Assembly: GCF_038957035.1 (NCBI RefSeq)
Contig: NZ_CP152412.1
Location: 434,001 to 498,000, forward strand
Direction of reading: 5' to 3'
Source: Bradyrhizobium sp. B097
GTDB taxonomy: Bacteria; Pseudomonadota; Alphaproteobacteria; Rhizobiales; Xanthobacteraceae
Length of the DNA: 64,000 nucleotides
The translations under genes were made by a program, and so were the position numbers. Numbering within the stretch: position 1 is the stretch's first letter; each line of letters opens with the position of its first letter. Shown here one piece after another: positions 25,392 through 33,150 of this stretch. The notes under the pieces were generated by a model. The model was not told the DNA's origin, ran no database searches, and was given only the letters and a program-made list of their open reading frames with translations.

Positions 25392-25510
25392 CGCTACAGG
25401 CTCAAAAGTTGTCATTGCTGCTGCGAGCTTAGGCCAAGGCGGGCGACGCCGGCATGCCGAAATTTGGCTGATCCGCGCCGCCATTTGATGCCCCTTGCTC
25501 AAAAAATCGG

Positions 25511-25529
25511 CGTTGCCGGAAAGGCAACG
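25511..25529. promoter_or_regulatory. LysR box, RidA/ABC importer gap
   Basis: CGTTGCC (25511-25517), spacer GGAAA, GGCAACG (25523-25529): arms and spacer length identical to the box at 20773. It lies 120 bases upstream of ridA-like gene (leftward) and 151 upstream of the ABC solute-binding gene (rightward). Confidence 0.75.
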
Positions 25530-25679
25530 GATCGCTCGAATCAAAATGCTTTCGGGCGACAGTGGTCGCGTGCATCCTGAGTTCATCGAGGATGCGGTCC
25601 GTGCGCGAGCACATTCCCGTCCAGACAGTATTGACGTCATCCGCAGCCGGCATTCACCGGACGATCAAAGGTAGCCACG

Positions 25680-26675
25680 ATGGCCATGACGATTGCCTCC
25701 CGAACGATTGCTTCCGCCCTGGTCGGGACCGCCATGTTTGCGATGTCGTTCGCACCTGCCCTGGCCGCCGACAAGGTCACCTTCCTCACCAGCTGGTTCG
25801 CGCAGGCCGAGCATGGCGGATTCTACCAGGCCAAGGCGACCGGTCTCTATGACAAGGCCGGTCTCGACGTGACCATCAAGATGGGTGGTCCCCAGGTCAA
25901 CGGCACGCAGCTCCTGCTCGCAGGCGATGCGGATTTCATCATGGGTTACGACATCCAGGTGATGAAAGGACGCGAGCAGAACCTGCCGCTCGTGACTGTC
26001 GCGTCGTCGTTCCAGTTCGACCTGCAGGGGATCATGACCCATGATGACGTGCCGGACCTGGCGGCGCTGAAGGGCAGGCCGGTGCTGATCGCGGGATCCT
26101 CGCGGGTGACGTTCTGGCCGTGGCTCAAGGCCAAGTACGGTTACAGCGACGACCAGATCCGGCCCTACACGTTCAACCTGCAGCCGTTCTTCGCTGACAA
26201 GACTATGGCACAGCAGGCCTACCCGTCATCCGAGCCATATCAGGCGCAGGAGCAAAAGGAGAAGGTGAAGTTCTTCCTGCTGGCCGATGGCGGGTATCCA
26301 CCCTACGGCTCGACAATCGTGACGACTGAGAAAATGGTCGCCGAGAAGCCGGATGTGGTGGCTCGCTTCGTCAAGGCGTCGCTCGAAGGTTGGCGCGACT
26401 ATTTGCAGAATCCTGCTCCGGCCAACGGCCTGATCAAGGCCGACAATCCCAAGATGACCGACGGTCAGATCGCGTTTGCGATCGAGAAGCTCAAGGAGAG
26501 CAAAGCGGTCGACGGCGGCGACGCAGCGAAGCTCGGTATCGGCATCATCACCGCCGAGCGCTACAAGCAAGTCTACGACTTCCTGGTGGCCGGCGAGCTG
26601 CTCGATCCCAAGACCGCCTGGCAAAAGTCGTTTGACGACCGTTTCGTCAAGGATCTCAGGATTGGCGTGAAATAG
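25680..26675 (+). CDS. ABC transporter solute-binding protein (NMT1/SsuA-like)
   Basis: 331 aa. Periplasmic binding protein with a signal peptide (cleavage after APALA, near residue 29). DKVTFLTSWFAQAEHGGFYQAKATGLYDKAGLDVTI is the NMT1/ThiY/SsuA-type start. Together with the next two genes it forms an importer of the taurine/nitrate/pyrimidine-precursor class. ATG 25680, with GGTAGCCACG upstream (weak ribosome site). Neighbour genes (deaminase, Rieske oxygenase) suggest an N-heterocycle or aromatic amine as cargo. Confidence 0.9.
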   Translation: MAMTIASRTIASALVGTAMFAMSFAPALAADKVTFLTSWFAQAEHGGFYQAKATGLYDKAGLDVTIKMGGPQVNGTQLLLAGDADFIMGYDIQVMKGREQNLPLVTVASSFQFDLQGIMTHDDVPDLAALKGRPVLIAGSSRVTFWPWLKAKYGYSDDQIRPYTFNLQPFFADKTMAQQAYPSSEPYQAQEQKEKVKFFLLADGGYPPYGSTIVTTEKMVAEKPDVVARFVKASLEGWRDYLQNPAPANGLIKADNPKMTDGQIAFAIEKLKESKAVDGGDAAKLGIGIITAERYKQVYDFLVAGELLDPKTAWQKSFDDRFVKDLRIGVK

Positions 26676-26683
26676 GAGCGTCC

Positions 26684-27538
26684 ATGAACGTTCTGCCGCC
26701 GCCCTACACGTTCGACGACGACACCGAACCGATGACGACCTCCGAAGGCCGCCCGCCCGTCGTCGAGGTGCTCTCGGCGGAGAAGCTGTTTCCGAACGGC
26801 ACGCGGGGCCTTGCGCCGATCGATCTCACGATCGCGGACGGCGAATTCCTGACGCTGATCGGCCCCTCCGGCTGCGGCAAGAGTACGCTGCTCAAGCTGA
26901 TCGCCAACTTGATCGAGCCAACCGACGGTCGGCTGTTGTGGTGGCGCGGCGACCACCGCCAGGTCGGGCAGCAGGGGAGGCGGCTCGCCTTCGTGTTCCA
27001 GGAGCCGACCCTGATGCCCTGGGCGCGTGTCGAGACCAATGTCCGACTGCCTCTGGAGCTTGCCGACATGCCCAGGGCGAAGGCGGCCCCGCTGGTCGAG
27101 GATGCGATCGCGCGTGTCGGCTTATCGGCGTTCACACAACACTACCCGCGGCAGCTGTCGGGCGGCATGAGGATGCGGGTATCGATCGCCAGGGCGCTGG
27201 TGACGCAGCCCAACCTCCTCCTGATGGACGAGCCGTTCGGCGCGCTCGACGAGTTCACGCGAAACAGACTGGACGACGATCTGGTTCGGCTATGGTGGGA
27301 ACGCAAGCTCACGACAGTGTTCGTCACCCATTCGATCTATGAGGCTGTGTTTCTCTCGACCCGGATCATCGTCATGGCTGCCGGTCCCGGCCGCATCTTC
27401 CGCACCATGACGATCGACGAGCCGCAGCCGCGCGAGGTCGGGTTTCGCGACAGCCCGAAGTTCGCCGCCTATTGCCGGGAGCTCTCGACCTGGCTCGCTG
27501 AAGCTTCGCTGCCTCGGTCGGGCGGGAGCGAAGCATGA
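26684..27538 (+). CDS. ABC transporter ATP-binding protein
   Basis: 284 aa. SsuB/TauB-type ATPase on the inner membrane's cytoplasmic face. Walker A GPSGCGKST, Q-loop VFQEPTLMPW, signature LSGGMRMRVSIARAL, Walker B LLLMDEPFGALDE and H-loop VTHSIYEA are intact. It follows the binding protein by 8 bases and overlaps the permease start by four (ATGA). Confidence 0.93.
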   Translation: MNVLPPPYTFDDDTEPMTTSEGRPPVVEVLSAEKLFPNGTRGLAPIDLTIADGEFLTLIGPSGCGKSTLLKLIANLIEPTDGRLLWWRGDHRQVGQQGRRLAFVFQEPTLMPWARVETNVRLPLELADMPRAKAAPLVEDAIARVGLSAFTQHYPRQLSGGMRMRVSIARALVTQPNLLLMDEPFGALDEFTRNRLDDDLVRLWWERKLTTVFVTHSIYEAVFLSTRIIVMAAGPGRIFRTMTIDEPQPREVGFRDSPKFAAYCRELSTWLAEASLPRSGGSEA

Positions 27539-28335
27539 AGCCGCTCCTGCAATCGGACGCCTTCGTCCGGGTCGCGGCTCCGGTCGCCGTCGGGATCGTG
27601 CTGTTCGGCCTGTGGGAGGCCAGTTTCCGCCTGGCCTCCGTTCCCGTGTACCTGTTTCCCAAGCCGAGTGATATCTTCATAAGTCTTGTGCAGCACGGGC
27701 CGTCACTGCTGCGAGCCCTGCTGGTGACCCTGCGGGTGACGCTGCAGGCCTTCATCGCGGCGACCGTGCTCGGCACCCTGATCGCATTCATGTTTGTGCA
27801 GAGCCGGGCGATCGAGGTCAGCCTGTTTCCCTATGCGGTCCTGCTGCAGGTGACGCCGGTGGTCGCGATTGCGCCGCTGATCATCATCCTCGTGAAGAAC
27901 ACCCAGCTGTCGCTGACGATCTGCGCAACCCTGGTCGCGCTATTCCCGATCATCTCGAACACCACGCTGGGTCTGCGCAGCGTCGATCCAGGCCTTGCCA
28001 ATTACTTTCGGATGAACCGGGCGAGCCGCTTGAAGACCTTGATCAAGCTTCGCATCCCCGGCGCGTTGCCCTACTTTTTCGGCGGGCTGCGCATCTCGAG
28101 CGGCCTCGCGCTGATCGGCGCAGTGGTCGCGGAATTCGTGGCGGGCACGGGAGGGCGGTCGTCGGGCCTCGCCTATGAGATCCTCGATGCCGGCTTCACG
28201 CTCGATATTCCCCGCATGTTCGCGGCGCTGTTCCTGATCACGTTGACCGGCGTCGTGCTGTTCAGCGTCATGGCGGCGCTTTCGCGGTTTGCGTTATCAA
28301 ACTGGCATGAAAGCGAGATCCGGGCCGAGACATGA
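27535..28335 (+). CDS. ABC transporter permease
   Basis: 266 aa, about six membrane segments. The EAA loop region reads MNRASRLKTLIKLRIPGALPYFFGGLRI, normal for SsuC/TauC-type permeases. Overlaps the ATPase gene before it and the deaminase gene after it (ATGA at both junctions), so importer and enzymes are made together. Confidence 0.92.
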   Translation: MKPLLQSDAFVRVAAPVAVGIVLFGLWEASFRLASVPVYLFPKPSDIFISLVQHGPSLLRALLVTLRVTLQAFIAATVLGTLIAFMFVQSRAIEVSLFPYAVLLQVTPVVAIAPLIIILVKNTQLSLTICATLVALFPIISNTTLGLRSVDPGLANYFRMNRASRLKTLIKLRIPGALPYFFGGLRISSGLALIGAVVAEFVAGTGGRSSGLAYEILDAGFTLDIPRMFAALFLITLTGVVLFSVMAALSRFALSNWHESEIRAET

Positions 28336-29693
28336 CATCAATGCTGATCGAGAATGCCGCCGGGATCTTCACGGGCCTGCCAGGCGATGCGATGCGAACG
28401 ACGGGTGCGATCCGGATTCGCAACGGTGTGATCGTCGCAATCGGCATGTTGCAGCCGGAGCCAGGCGAACGCAGGCTCGACGCAAAAGACTGCGTGATCT
28501 ATCCAGGTCTCGTATCGACCCATCACCACATGTTCCAGAGCGTGATGAAAGGCGTCCGCGAAGGCATCAATCTTCCGCTCGCAGGGTGGCTGCGTTCGGT
28601 GCCCTACCGCTTCTGGTCGGCCATCGACGAGGAGGCTTTGGCGGTTGCCGCGCGGATTGCGCTCGCCGAACTGCTTCTCTCGGGCACCACCACGGTCGCC
28701 GATCACCACTATCTGTTCAGCGACACGTTTCGCTTTGATCCGGCGCAGGTGATTTTCGATGTCGCCCGCAGCCTCGGCATCCGCCTCGTGTTCTGCCGCG
28801 GGGGTGCCACCGTCAGCCGCCATTTCGATACCGATCAGTCCGTGCCGATGCCGGTCGAAACGCTGGACCGGATGCTGCAATCGGTCGAGGCCTGTGCGCA
28901 GCGCTTCCACGATCCGTCGCCGGACAGCCTGACCCACGTCGCGCTGGCGCCGACCACGCCCACCTGGTCGCTGGATCCTGGCGAGTTGCGCGAGGTGATC
29001 GCCGCCGCGCGGCGAATGAAGCTGCGGCTGCACAGCCATCTTTCGGAAACGTCGGATTATGTCGACTTCTGTTTGTCGGTTCATGGCAAACGGCCGGTCC
29101 ACTGGCTCGCAGAGCACGACTGGCTCGGCGAGGACGTCTGGTTCGCGCACCTCGTACATCTCGATCCGGAGGAGGTGGAGATCCTGGCCCGCTCCGGCAC
29201 CGGCATGGCGCATTGTCCGCAATCCAATTGCCGTCTCGGTTCCGGCGTCGCACCGGCGGACGCGATGGCGCGGCTCGGCGGCGCGGTGTCGCTCGGCGTG
29301 GATGGCGCAGCCTCCAACGAGGCGGCCGACATGATCAGCGAGATGCATAGCTGCTGGCACACACATCGCGCCGTGAAGGGAGCCGACGCGGTGACCGCGG
29401 AAGACGTGGTGCATTGGGCCACGGCGGGAGGTGCGCGCGTGCTGGGCCTGCCGCGGATCGGTACGCTGGCGCCGGGCCAGCAGGCCGATATCGCCATCTT
29501 CGGCCTGGACCAGCCGCGCCACTTCGGCATGCACGATCCCATGATCGCGCCGGTGACGTGCGCAGGTTCGGCGCACGTTCGCCATTTGCTGGTCGGTGGT
29601 CGCCCTGTCGTCGAGGACGGCGCGATTCCCGGCCTCGACGTGCAGAAGCTGAAATTCGATGCGGCCCGCGTTGTCTCGCGTCTGGCTGCCTGA
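28332..29693 (+). CDS. COG0402 amidohydrolase / aminohydrolase (8-oxoguanine- or triazine-type deaminase) 1
   Basis: 453 aa. Amidohydrolase superfamily metal enzyme that deaminates N-heterocycles. Ligands visible: STHHHMFQSVMKG (two metal His), HSHLSETSDYVDFC (His and substrate Glu), AHLVHLDPEEVE (His), LGVDGAASNEAADM (Asp). Nearest named families are 8-oxoguanine deaminase and hydroxyatrazine ethylaminohydrolase (AtzB/TrzN group). A homologue lies at 39404 in the purine module, but this copy is in the LysR-linked transporter operon, translationally coupled to the permease, and is followed 12 bases later by a Rieske oxygenase, so its substrate may differ. Confidence 0.88.
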   Translation: MTSMLIENAAGIFTGLPGDAMRTTGAIRIRNGVIVAIGMLQPEPGERRLDAKDCVIYPGLVSTHHHMFQSVMKGVREGINLPLAGWLRSVPYRFWSAIDEEALAVAARIALAELLLSGTTTVADHHYLFSDTFRFDPAQVIFDVARSLGIRLVFCRGGATVSRHFDTDQSVPMPVETLDRMLQSVEACAQRFHDPSPDSLTHVALAPTTPTWSLDPGELREVIAAARRMKLRLHSHLSETSDYVDFCLSVHGKRPVHWLAEHDWLGEDVWFAHLVHLDPEEVEILARSGTGMAHCPQSNCRLGSGVAPADAMARLGGAVSLGVDGAASNEAADMISEMHSCWHTHRAVKGADAVTAEDVVHWATAGGARVLGLPRIGTLAPGQQADIAIFGLDQPRHFGMHDPMIAPVTCAGSAHVRHLLVGGRPVVEDGAIPGLDVQKLKFDAARVVSRLAA

Positions 29694-29705
29694 ACCGCGG
29701 AGGAA

Positions 29706-30734
29706 ATGATGCTCGTTACCAAGCAACCCGTGTTGCGCCGCTTCTGGTACGCAACGATGCCCGTCGACCATCTCAAAGACGGCCCGCAGCCGTTCACCCT
29801 GCTCGGGGAGCCGATCGTGCTGTTCCTGGATGCCAATGGCGAGCCGGCCGCGCTGGAGGATCGCTGCTGCCATCGCACCGCCAAGCTGTCGAAAGGCTGG
29901 TGCAACAACGGGAATATCGTCTGCGGCTATCACGGTTGGGAGTACGACCGCGACGGCAAGCTGGTCATGGTCCCGCAGTTTCCCTTCGAGCAGCCGATTC
30001 CCGACGCCAGGGCGCGCTCGTTCCGGGCCAGCGCACGGTATGGTTATGTCTGGGTCGCTCTGGATGAGCCACTGCGCGGCATTCCCGACATTGCCGAGGA
30101 GAACGAGGCGGGCTATCGCCGCATCCATCAGTTTTATGAAAAGTGGGACACGGCGGCGCTCCGCCTGATGGAAAACTCGTTCGACAATGCCCATTTCGCA
30201 TTCGTGCACAAGGGGACGTTCGGCGACATCAATCAGCCAAAGCCCGAGAAGTACGAGATCACCGAAACCGAGGATGGCTTCGACGCCGAGACGATCATCA
30301 CCATCCGCAATCCGCCGAACGCTTTCCGGATCAGCGGCACAACCGATCCGACCACGAAGCGTCATCAGCGCAACAAATGGTTCATGCCGTTCTGCCGCCG
30401 CCTCGACATGGAGTATCCGTCCGGCATTCGTCACATCATCTTCAATTGCGCGACGCCGATCTCCGATGGCCAGATCCAGGTCGTGCAGCTGCTGTTCCGC
30501 AACGATACCGAAGCCGATTGCTCCACCCAGGAGCTGATCGATTGGGACGCCGCCATCATCGCAGAGGATCGCGAGATGCTCGAATCGACCGACCCTGACG
30601 CGATCGTCGACATGAGCCGGAAGCTCGAAATGCACATGCCTTCCGATCGGCCCGGAATGATCATGCGAAAGCGCCTGCTCGACCTCTTGGGCGAGCACAA
30701 CGAAAAGGAGCAGCCGAGGGACAGGGTCGCTTGA
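29706..30734 (+). CDS. Rieske non-heme iron oxygenase (VanA/NdmA-size)
   Basis: 342 aa. N-terminal Rieske [2Fe-2S] site Cys54-x-His56 and Cys73-x2-His76 (CCHRTAK and CGYHGWEYDR), then a catalytic domain with SFDNAHFAFVHKG giving His163 and His168 as iron ligands and Asp160 as bridging Asp. The single-component size matches O- and N-demethylases and hydroxylases such as VanA, DdmC and NdmA. No ferredoxin or reductase gene lies beside it. ATG 29706 or 29709 after GCGGAGGAAATG. Last gene of the LysR-linked importer operon; together with the deaminase it points to an N-substituted heterocycle. Confidence 0.9.
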   Translation: MMLVTKQPVLRRFWYATMPVDHLKDGPQPFTLLGEPIVLFLDANGEPAALEDRCCHRTAKLSKGWCNNGNIVCGYHGWEYDRDGKLVMVPQFPFEQPIPDARARSFRASARYGYVWVALDEPLRGIPDIAEENEAGYRRIHQFYEKWDTAALRLMENSFDNAHFAFVHKGTFGDINQPKPEKYEITETEDGFDAETIITIRNPPNAFRISGTTDPTTKRHQRNKWFMPFCRRLDMEYPSGIRHIIFNCATPISDGQIQVVQLLFRNDTEADCSTQELIDWDAAIIAEDREMLESTDPDAIVDMSRKLEMHMPSDRPGMIMRKRLLDLLGEHNEKEQPRDRVA

Positions 30735-30884
30735 ACCGAGGCGAACTTCCACCGTTGAGGCCTGGAGAGCCTGCGTTGCTTCGGCGGAATCAGGTCTGGC
30801 AATTCACCGACAAGATTGGCCGCACGCTGCCTCCGACGCTTGGAGCATAGACCGATCGATGCGCCTGGGACTTGGAGTGGTTCT

Positions 30885-31118
30885 GTGAGATACACGGCGG
30901 GTGTTGTTCGGACCGCGCTCGTGCAGGAGTGCCTTCGGCAGATCCGGCTCTGGCCGGGATGCGAAGCCGTGGAGGAGGTCGGGGTGCTCGGAGACCCCAG
31001 CGGCGGCTTCTCGGTTCATGTCGTCCAGTACGGCACTGCAAAAAAGTGGCTCGCTGATCGCGCCATTCGTTGCATCACACGTGAGAAGCTCCGGTGGTAC
31101 CACCTTGAAGCAGAGTAG
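30885..31118 (+). CDS. Small hypothetical protein
   Basis: 77 aa from GTG 30885 (GGAGTGGTTCT upstream). Not recognised. It has an alternating hydrophobic pattern (GCEAVEEVGVLGDPSGGFSV) and a basic C-terminus (KKWLADRAIRCITREKLRWY). The codon pattern is consistent with coding but evidence is limited to an open frame with a plausible start. Confidence 0.45.
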   Translation: MRYTAGVVRTALVQECLRQIRLWPGCEAVEEVGVLGDPSGGFSVHVVQYGTAKKWLADRAIRCITREKLRWYHLEAE

Positions 31119-31245
31119 CCATGTCTGACGGTGAAACGGATGTTGGATGAACGGCTCGCGCAGCGAGCCGTTGCGGGCGCGACTGCGGCCGGACGGGCAG
31201 GCATCGGGCCGAAGTTGTCTTGGCGCGCCAGAGTCTGGAATTCGC

Positions 31246-31473
31246 CTAATGTCCGGCCGGAGCCGAATAGCCGCCGGTGTAATAAGAGGAAACGGGGCTG
31301 TTTACCCTGGGTTGCTGCCAAGCCGCATAGGCGTCGGTCGGACGGGACAGCGATTGCTGAACCGGTGCAACCTGTGGCTTGCGATGGCGCTCTGAGGCCA
31401 TAGCGCTTTGCAAGGTCGATCCGAGCAGCAGACCGGCCGTCACGACGTAAATAACGCGAGTGTTTTTCTTCAT
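31246..31473 (-). CDS. Small secreted protein of unknown function
   Basis: 75 aa. MKKNTRVIYVVTAGLLLGST is a clear Sec signal peptide with cleavage expected after SAMA (residue ~26). The mature ~49 residues are rich in Gln, Pro, Ser and Tyr (SSYYTGGYSAPAGH). ATG 31473 follows AAGGGAGAACCC. A second small exported protein is encoded divergently at 31667. Function unknown; similar short periplasmic proteins are common in Bradyrhizobium-type genomes. Confidence 0.65.
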   Translation of the reverse strand: MKKNTRVIYVVTAGLLLGSTLQSAMASERHRKPQVAPVQQSLSRPTDAYAAWQQPRVNSPVSSYYTGGYSAPAGH

Positions 31474-31666
31474 TGGGTTCTCCCTTGGGCTCCCGGCCGG
31501 AGGAATCGCTCGGCCTGGTTTTCCGCAAATAGTGCTTGCAACAGCGTTGCTTAGCCCGGCGGCGATCACGAAGTGGTGCGCAAAATAATTGGGCGCGACT
31601 AAACTTTTGGCAGGGTCTATCGTTGGCAGAGTCCAATCGCACGCACCATCCGAGAACACACAGCCG

Positions 31667-31957
31667 ATGAAGACGAAAATCTTGTTAGTCATGCTGTTGG
31701 CCGCTTCGCCGGCGGCGGCCGAGACCCGGACGGCGCCCAAAGCCGCTCCGAAAGCTGCGGCCGTACCAGCAGACATTTGCGCCCCGATCGGCCGGACTGC
31801 GAAAGGCGAGCTGGTCTATTCGATGAAATGCCAGGACGTGCCGGTCGCTGCAGCGCCGGCGGCCGAGTCCAAGGAAGCTGCGCCGCCGCCCGAACCGGAA
31901 ACGCAGCGGACCGGATTGTTCGGTTTGTCCTACGACCGGCGGAAACCGGGAGACTAG
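31667..31957 (+). CDS. Small Pro/Ala-rich secreted protein
   Basis: 96 aa. Signal peptide MKTKILLVMLLAASPAAAE with cleavage near residue 18, then an Ala/Pro/Lys-rich stretch, a short conserved-looking core with two Cys (ADICAPIGRTAKGELVYSMK, then CQDV) that may form a disulfide, and a GLFGLSYDRR tail. ATG 31667. Divergent from the small exported gene at 31246. Function unknown. Confidence 0.65.
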   Translation: MKTKILLVMLLAASPAAAETRTAPKAAPKAAAVPADICAPIGRTAKGELVYSMKCQDVPVAAAPAAESKEAAPPPEPETQRTGLFGLSYDRRKPGD

Positions 31958-32045
31958 TGCATTGCAGCGTGCGGTGCATCGCGCGGAATGACCCTGCGCG
32001 CCGCATGTCGAAGAGCCATCCATCGATGGACCAGCGGACGAATTC

Positions 32046-32927
32046 ATGACGACGTTGATCGATCTCAACAATGCGAGCCGAGATGACTTTGTCGCGGTCC
32101 TCGCCAATGTCTTCGAGCATTCGCCCTGGGTTGCCGAACAGGTTGCGATGAAGCGGCCGTATGCCGGGATCGCTCAATTGTTCATGGCGATGAAGGCGGC
32201 GGTCGAGCAGGCGCCGTCCGAACTGCGACTGGCACTGATCAAGATGCATCCCGATCTCGCCGACAAGACGCAGCGTGCAGCGGGTCTCACCAGCGAGTCC
32301 AACGCCGAGCAAAACAGCGTGGGGCTCGATCGGCTGTCCGAGGCGGAGTACGACGCGTTTCAACGCGTCAATAGTGCCTATCGCGCCAAGTTCGGCTTCC
32401 CCTACATCGTCTGCGTGCGCCGCCACACCAAGGATTCCATTCTACGTGATTTCGAGCGACGCCTGCCGAATGACGCCGCTGTCGAGATGCAAAACTCGGT
32501 TGAGGAGATCTGCCGCATCGCGGCGCTGAGGCTCGACCAGACGGTGGCGGCCGACGACAGGCTTGCCGTGCATGGGCGTCTTTCAACCCATGTGCTGGAT
32601 ACTCACAGCGGCAAGCCCGCGGCGGGTGTTACGGTCGAACTGATCGAACTCGCCGAACAGGGCGCGAGCCGCACGGTGACGCGTACCGCGACGAACGCCG
32701 ACGGACGCACCGATCACCCCTTGATCGGTGGACGTCCCGTTCCCGCAGGACAGTACGAGTTGCTGTTCGAGGTGGGCGATTACTTCGCCAAGCGTGGCGT
32801 GCCCTTGTCCAATCCGCCGTTCCTGGACAAGATACCGTTGCGCTTTTCGGTCAGCGAACCCGAAGGCCATTTGCATGTACCGCTCCTCGTGACGCCATGG
32901 AGTTACGCGACCTATCGCGGAAGCTAG
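32046..32927 (+). CDS. Bifunctional OHCU decarboxylase / 5-hydroxyisourate hydrolase (UraD-UraH fusion)
   Basis: 293 aa. The first ~165 residues are 2-oxo-4-hydroxy-4-carboxy-5-ureidoimidazoline decarboxylase (catalytic His68 in KMHPDLADKTQ; SEAEYDAFQRVNSAYRAKFGFPYI). Residues ~175-293 are transthyretin-like HIU hydrolase (LSTHVLDTHSGKPAAGV, and the C-terminal YRGS essential to the family). Together they convert HIU, the product of urate oxidase, to OHCU and then S-allantoin. The domain order equals that of plant allantoin synthase. Urate oxidase follows 223 bases downstream. ATG 32046. Confidence 0.93.
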   Translation: MTTLIDLNNASRDDFVAVLANVFEHSPWVAEQVAMKRPYAGIAQLFMAMKAAVEQAPSELRLALIKMHPDLADKTQRAAGLTSESNAEQNSVGLDRLSEAEYDAFQRVNSAYRAKFGFPYIVCVRRHTKDSILRDFERRLPNDAAVEMQNSVEEICRIAALRLDQTVAADDRLAVHGRLSTHVLDTHSGKPAAGVTVELIELAEQGASRTVTRTATNADGRTDHPLIGGRPVPAGQYELLFEVGDYFAKRGVPLSNPPFLDKIPLRFSVSEPEGHLHVPLLVTPWSYATYRGS

Positions 32928-33071
32928 GTACGGAATCGCAAGCGGCTGATGACTGCTGAAAGGTGCGGCAGGGATGGTGAAGATTCCGGCAGCGAGGCCA
33001 TACCGTGGGTGCCACTTCCGGTGATCGAACCTGGTCTATCCATGACGCGGTGGGTGGCGCGAGCTTGCTGA

Positions 33072-33087
33072 TGGCACAAACGTTGCT
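33072..33087 (+). promoter_or_regulatory. Sigma-54 promoter of urate oxidase
   Basis: TGGCAC (33072-33077), five bases, TTGCT (33083-33087): an exact match to the -24/-12 consensus with the required GG-GC spacing. Predicted start near 33098, 53 bases before the urate oxidase GTG. Other sigma-54-like sites lie at 39323, 39352, 52185 and 54361. Confidence 0.75.
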
Positions 33088-33150
33088 CAATACTGGCCAC
33101 GACGGGCGGCGAGCCATGCCAGCCCTGGTGCCATTGCTGGAGACTTTGAC

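Noticed and set aside
28338..30752. Very long open frame (804 codons) on the minus strand
   Set aside because: It lies antisense to the COG0402 deaminase and Rieske oxygenase genes, both with intact active sites. Its product is His/Arg-rich with no recognisable domain; a GC-codon-bias shadow.
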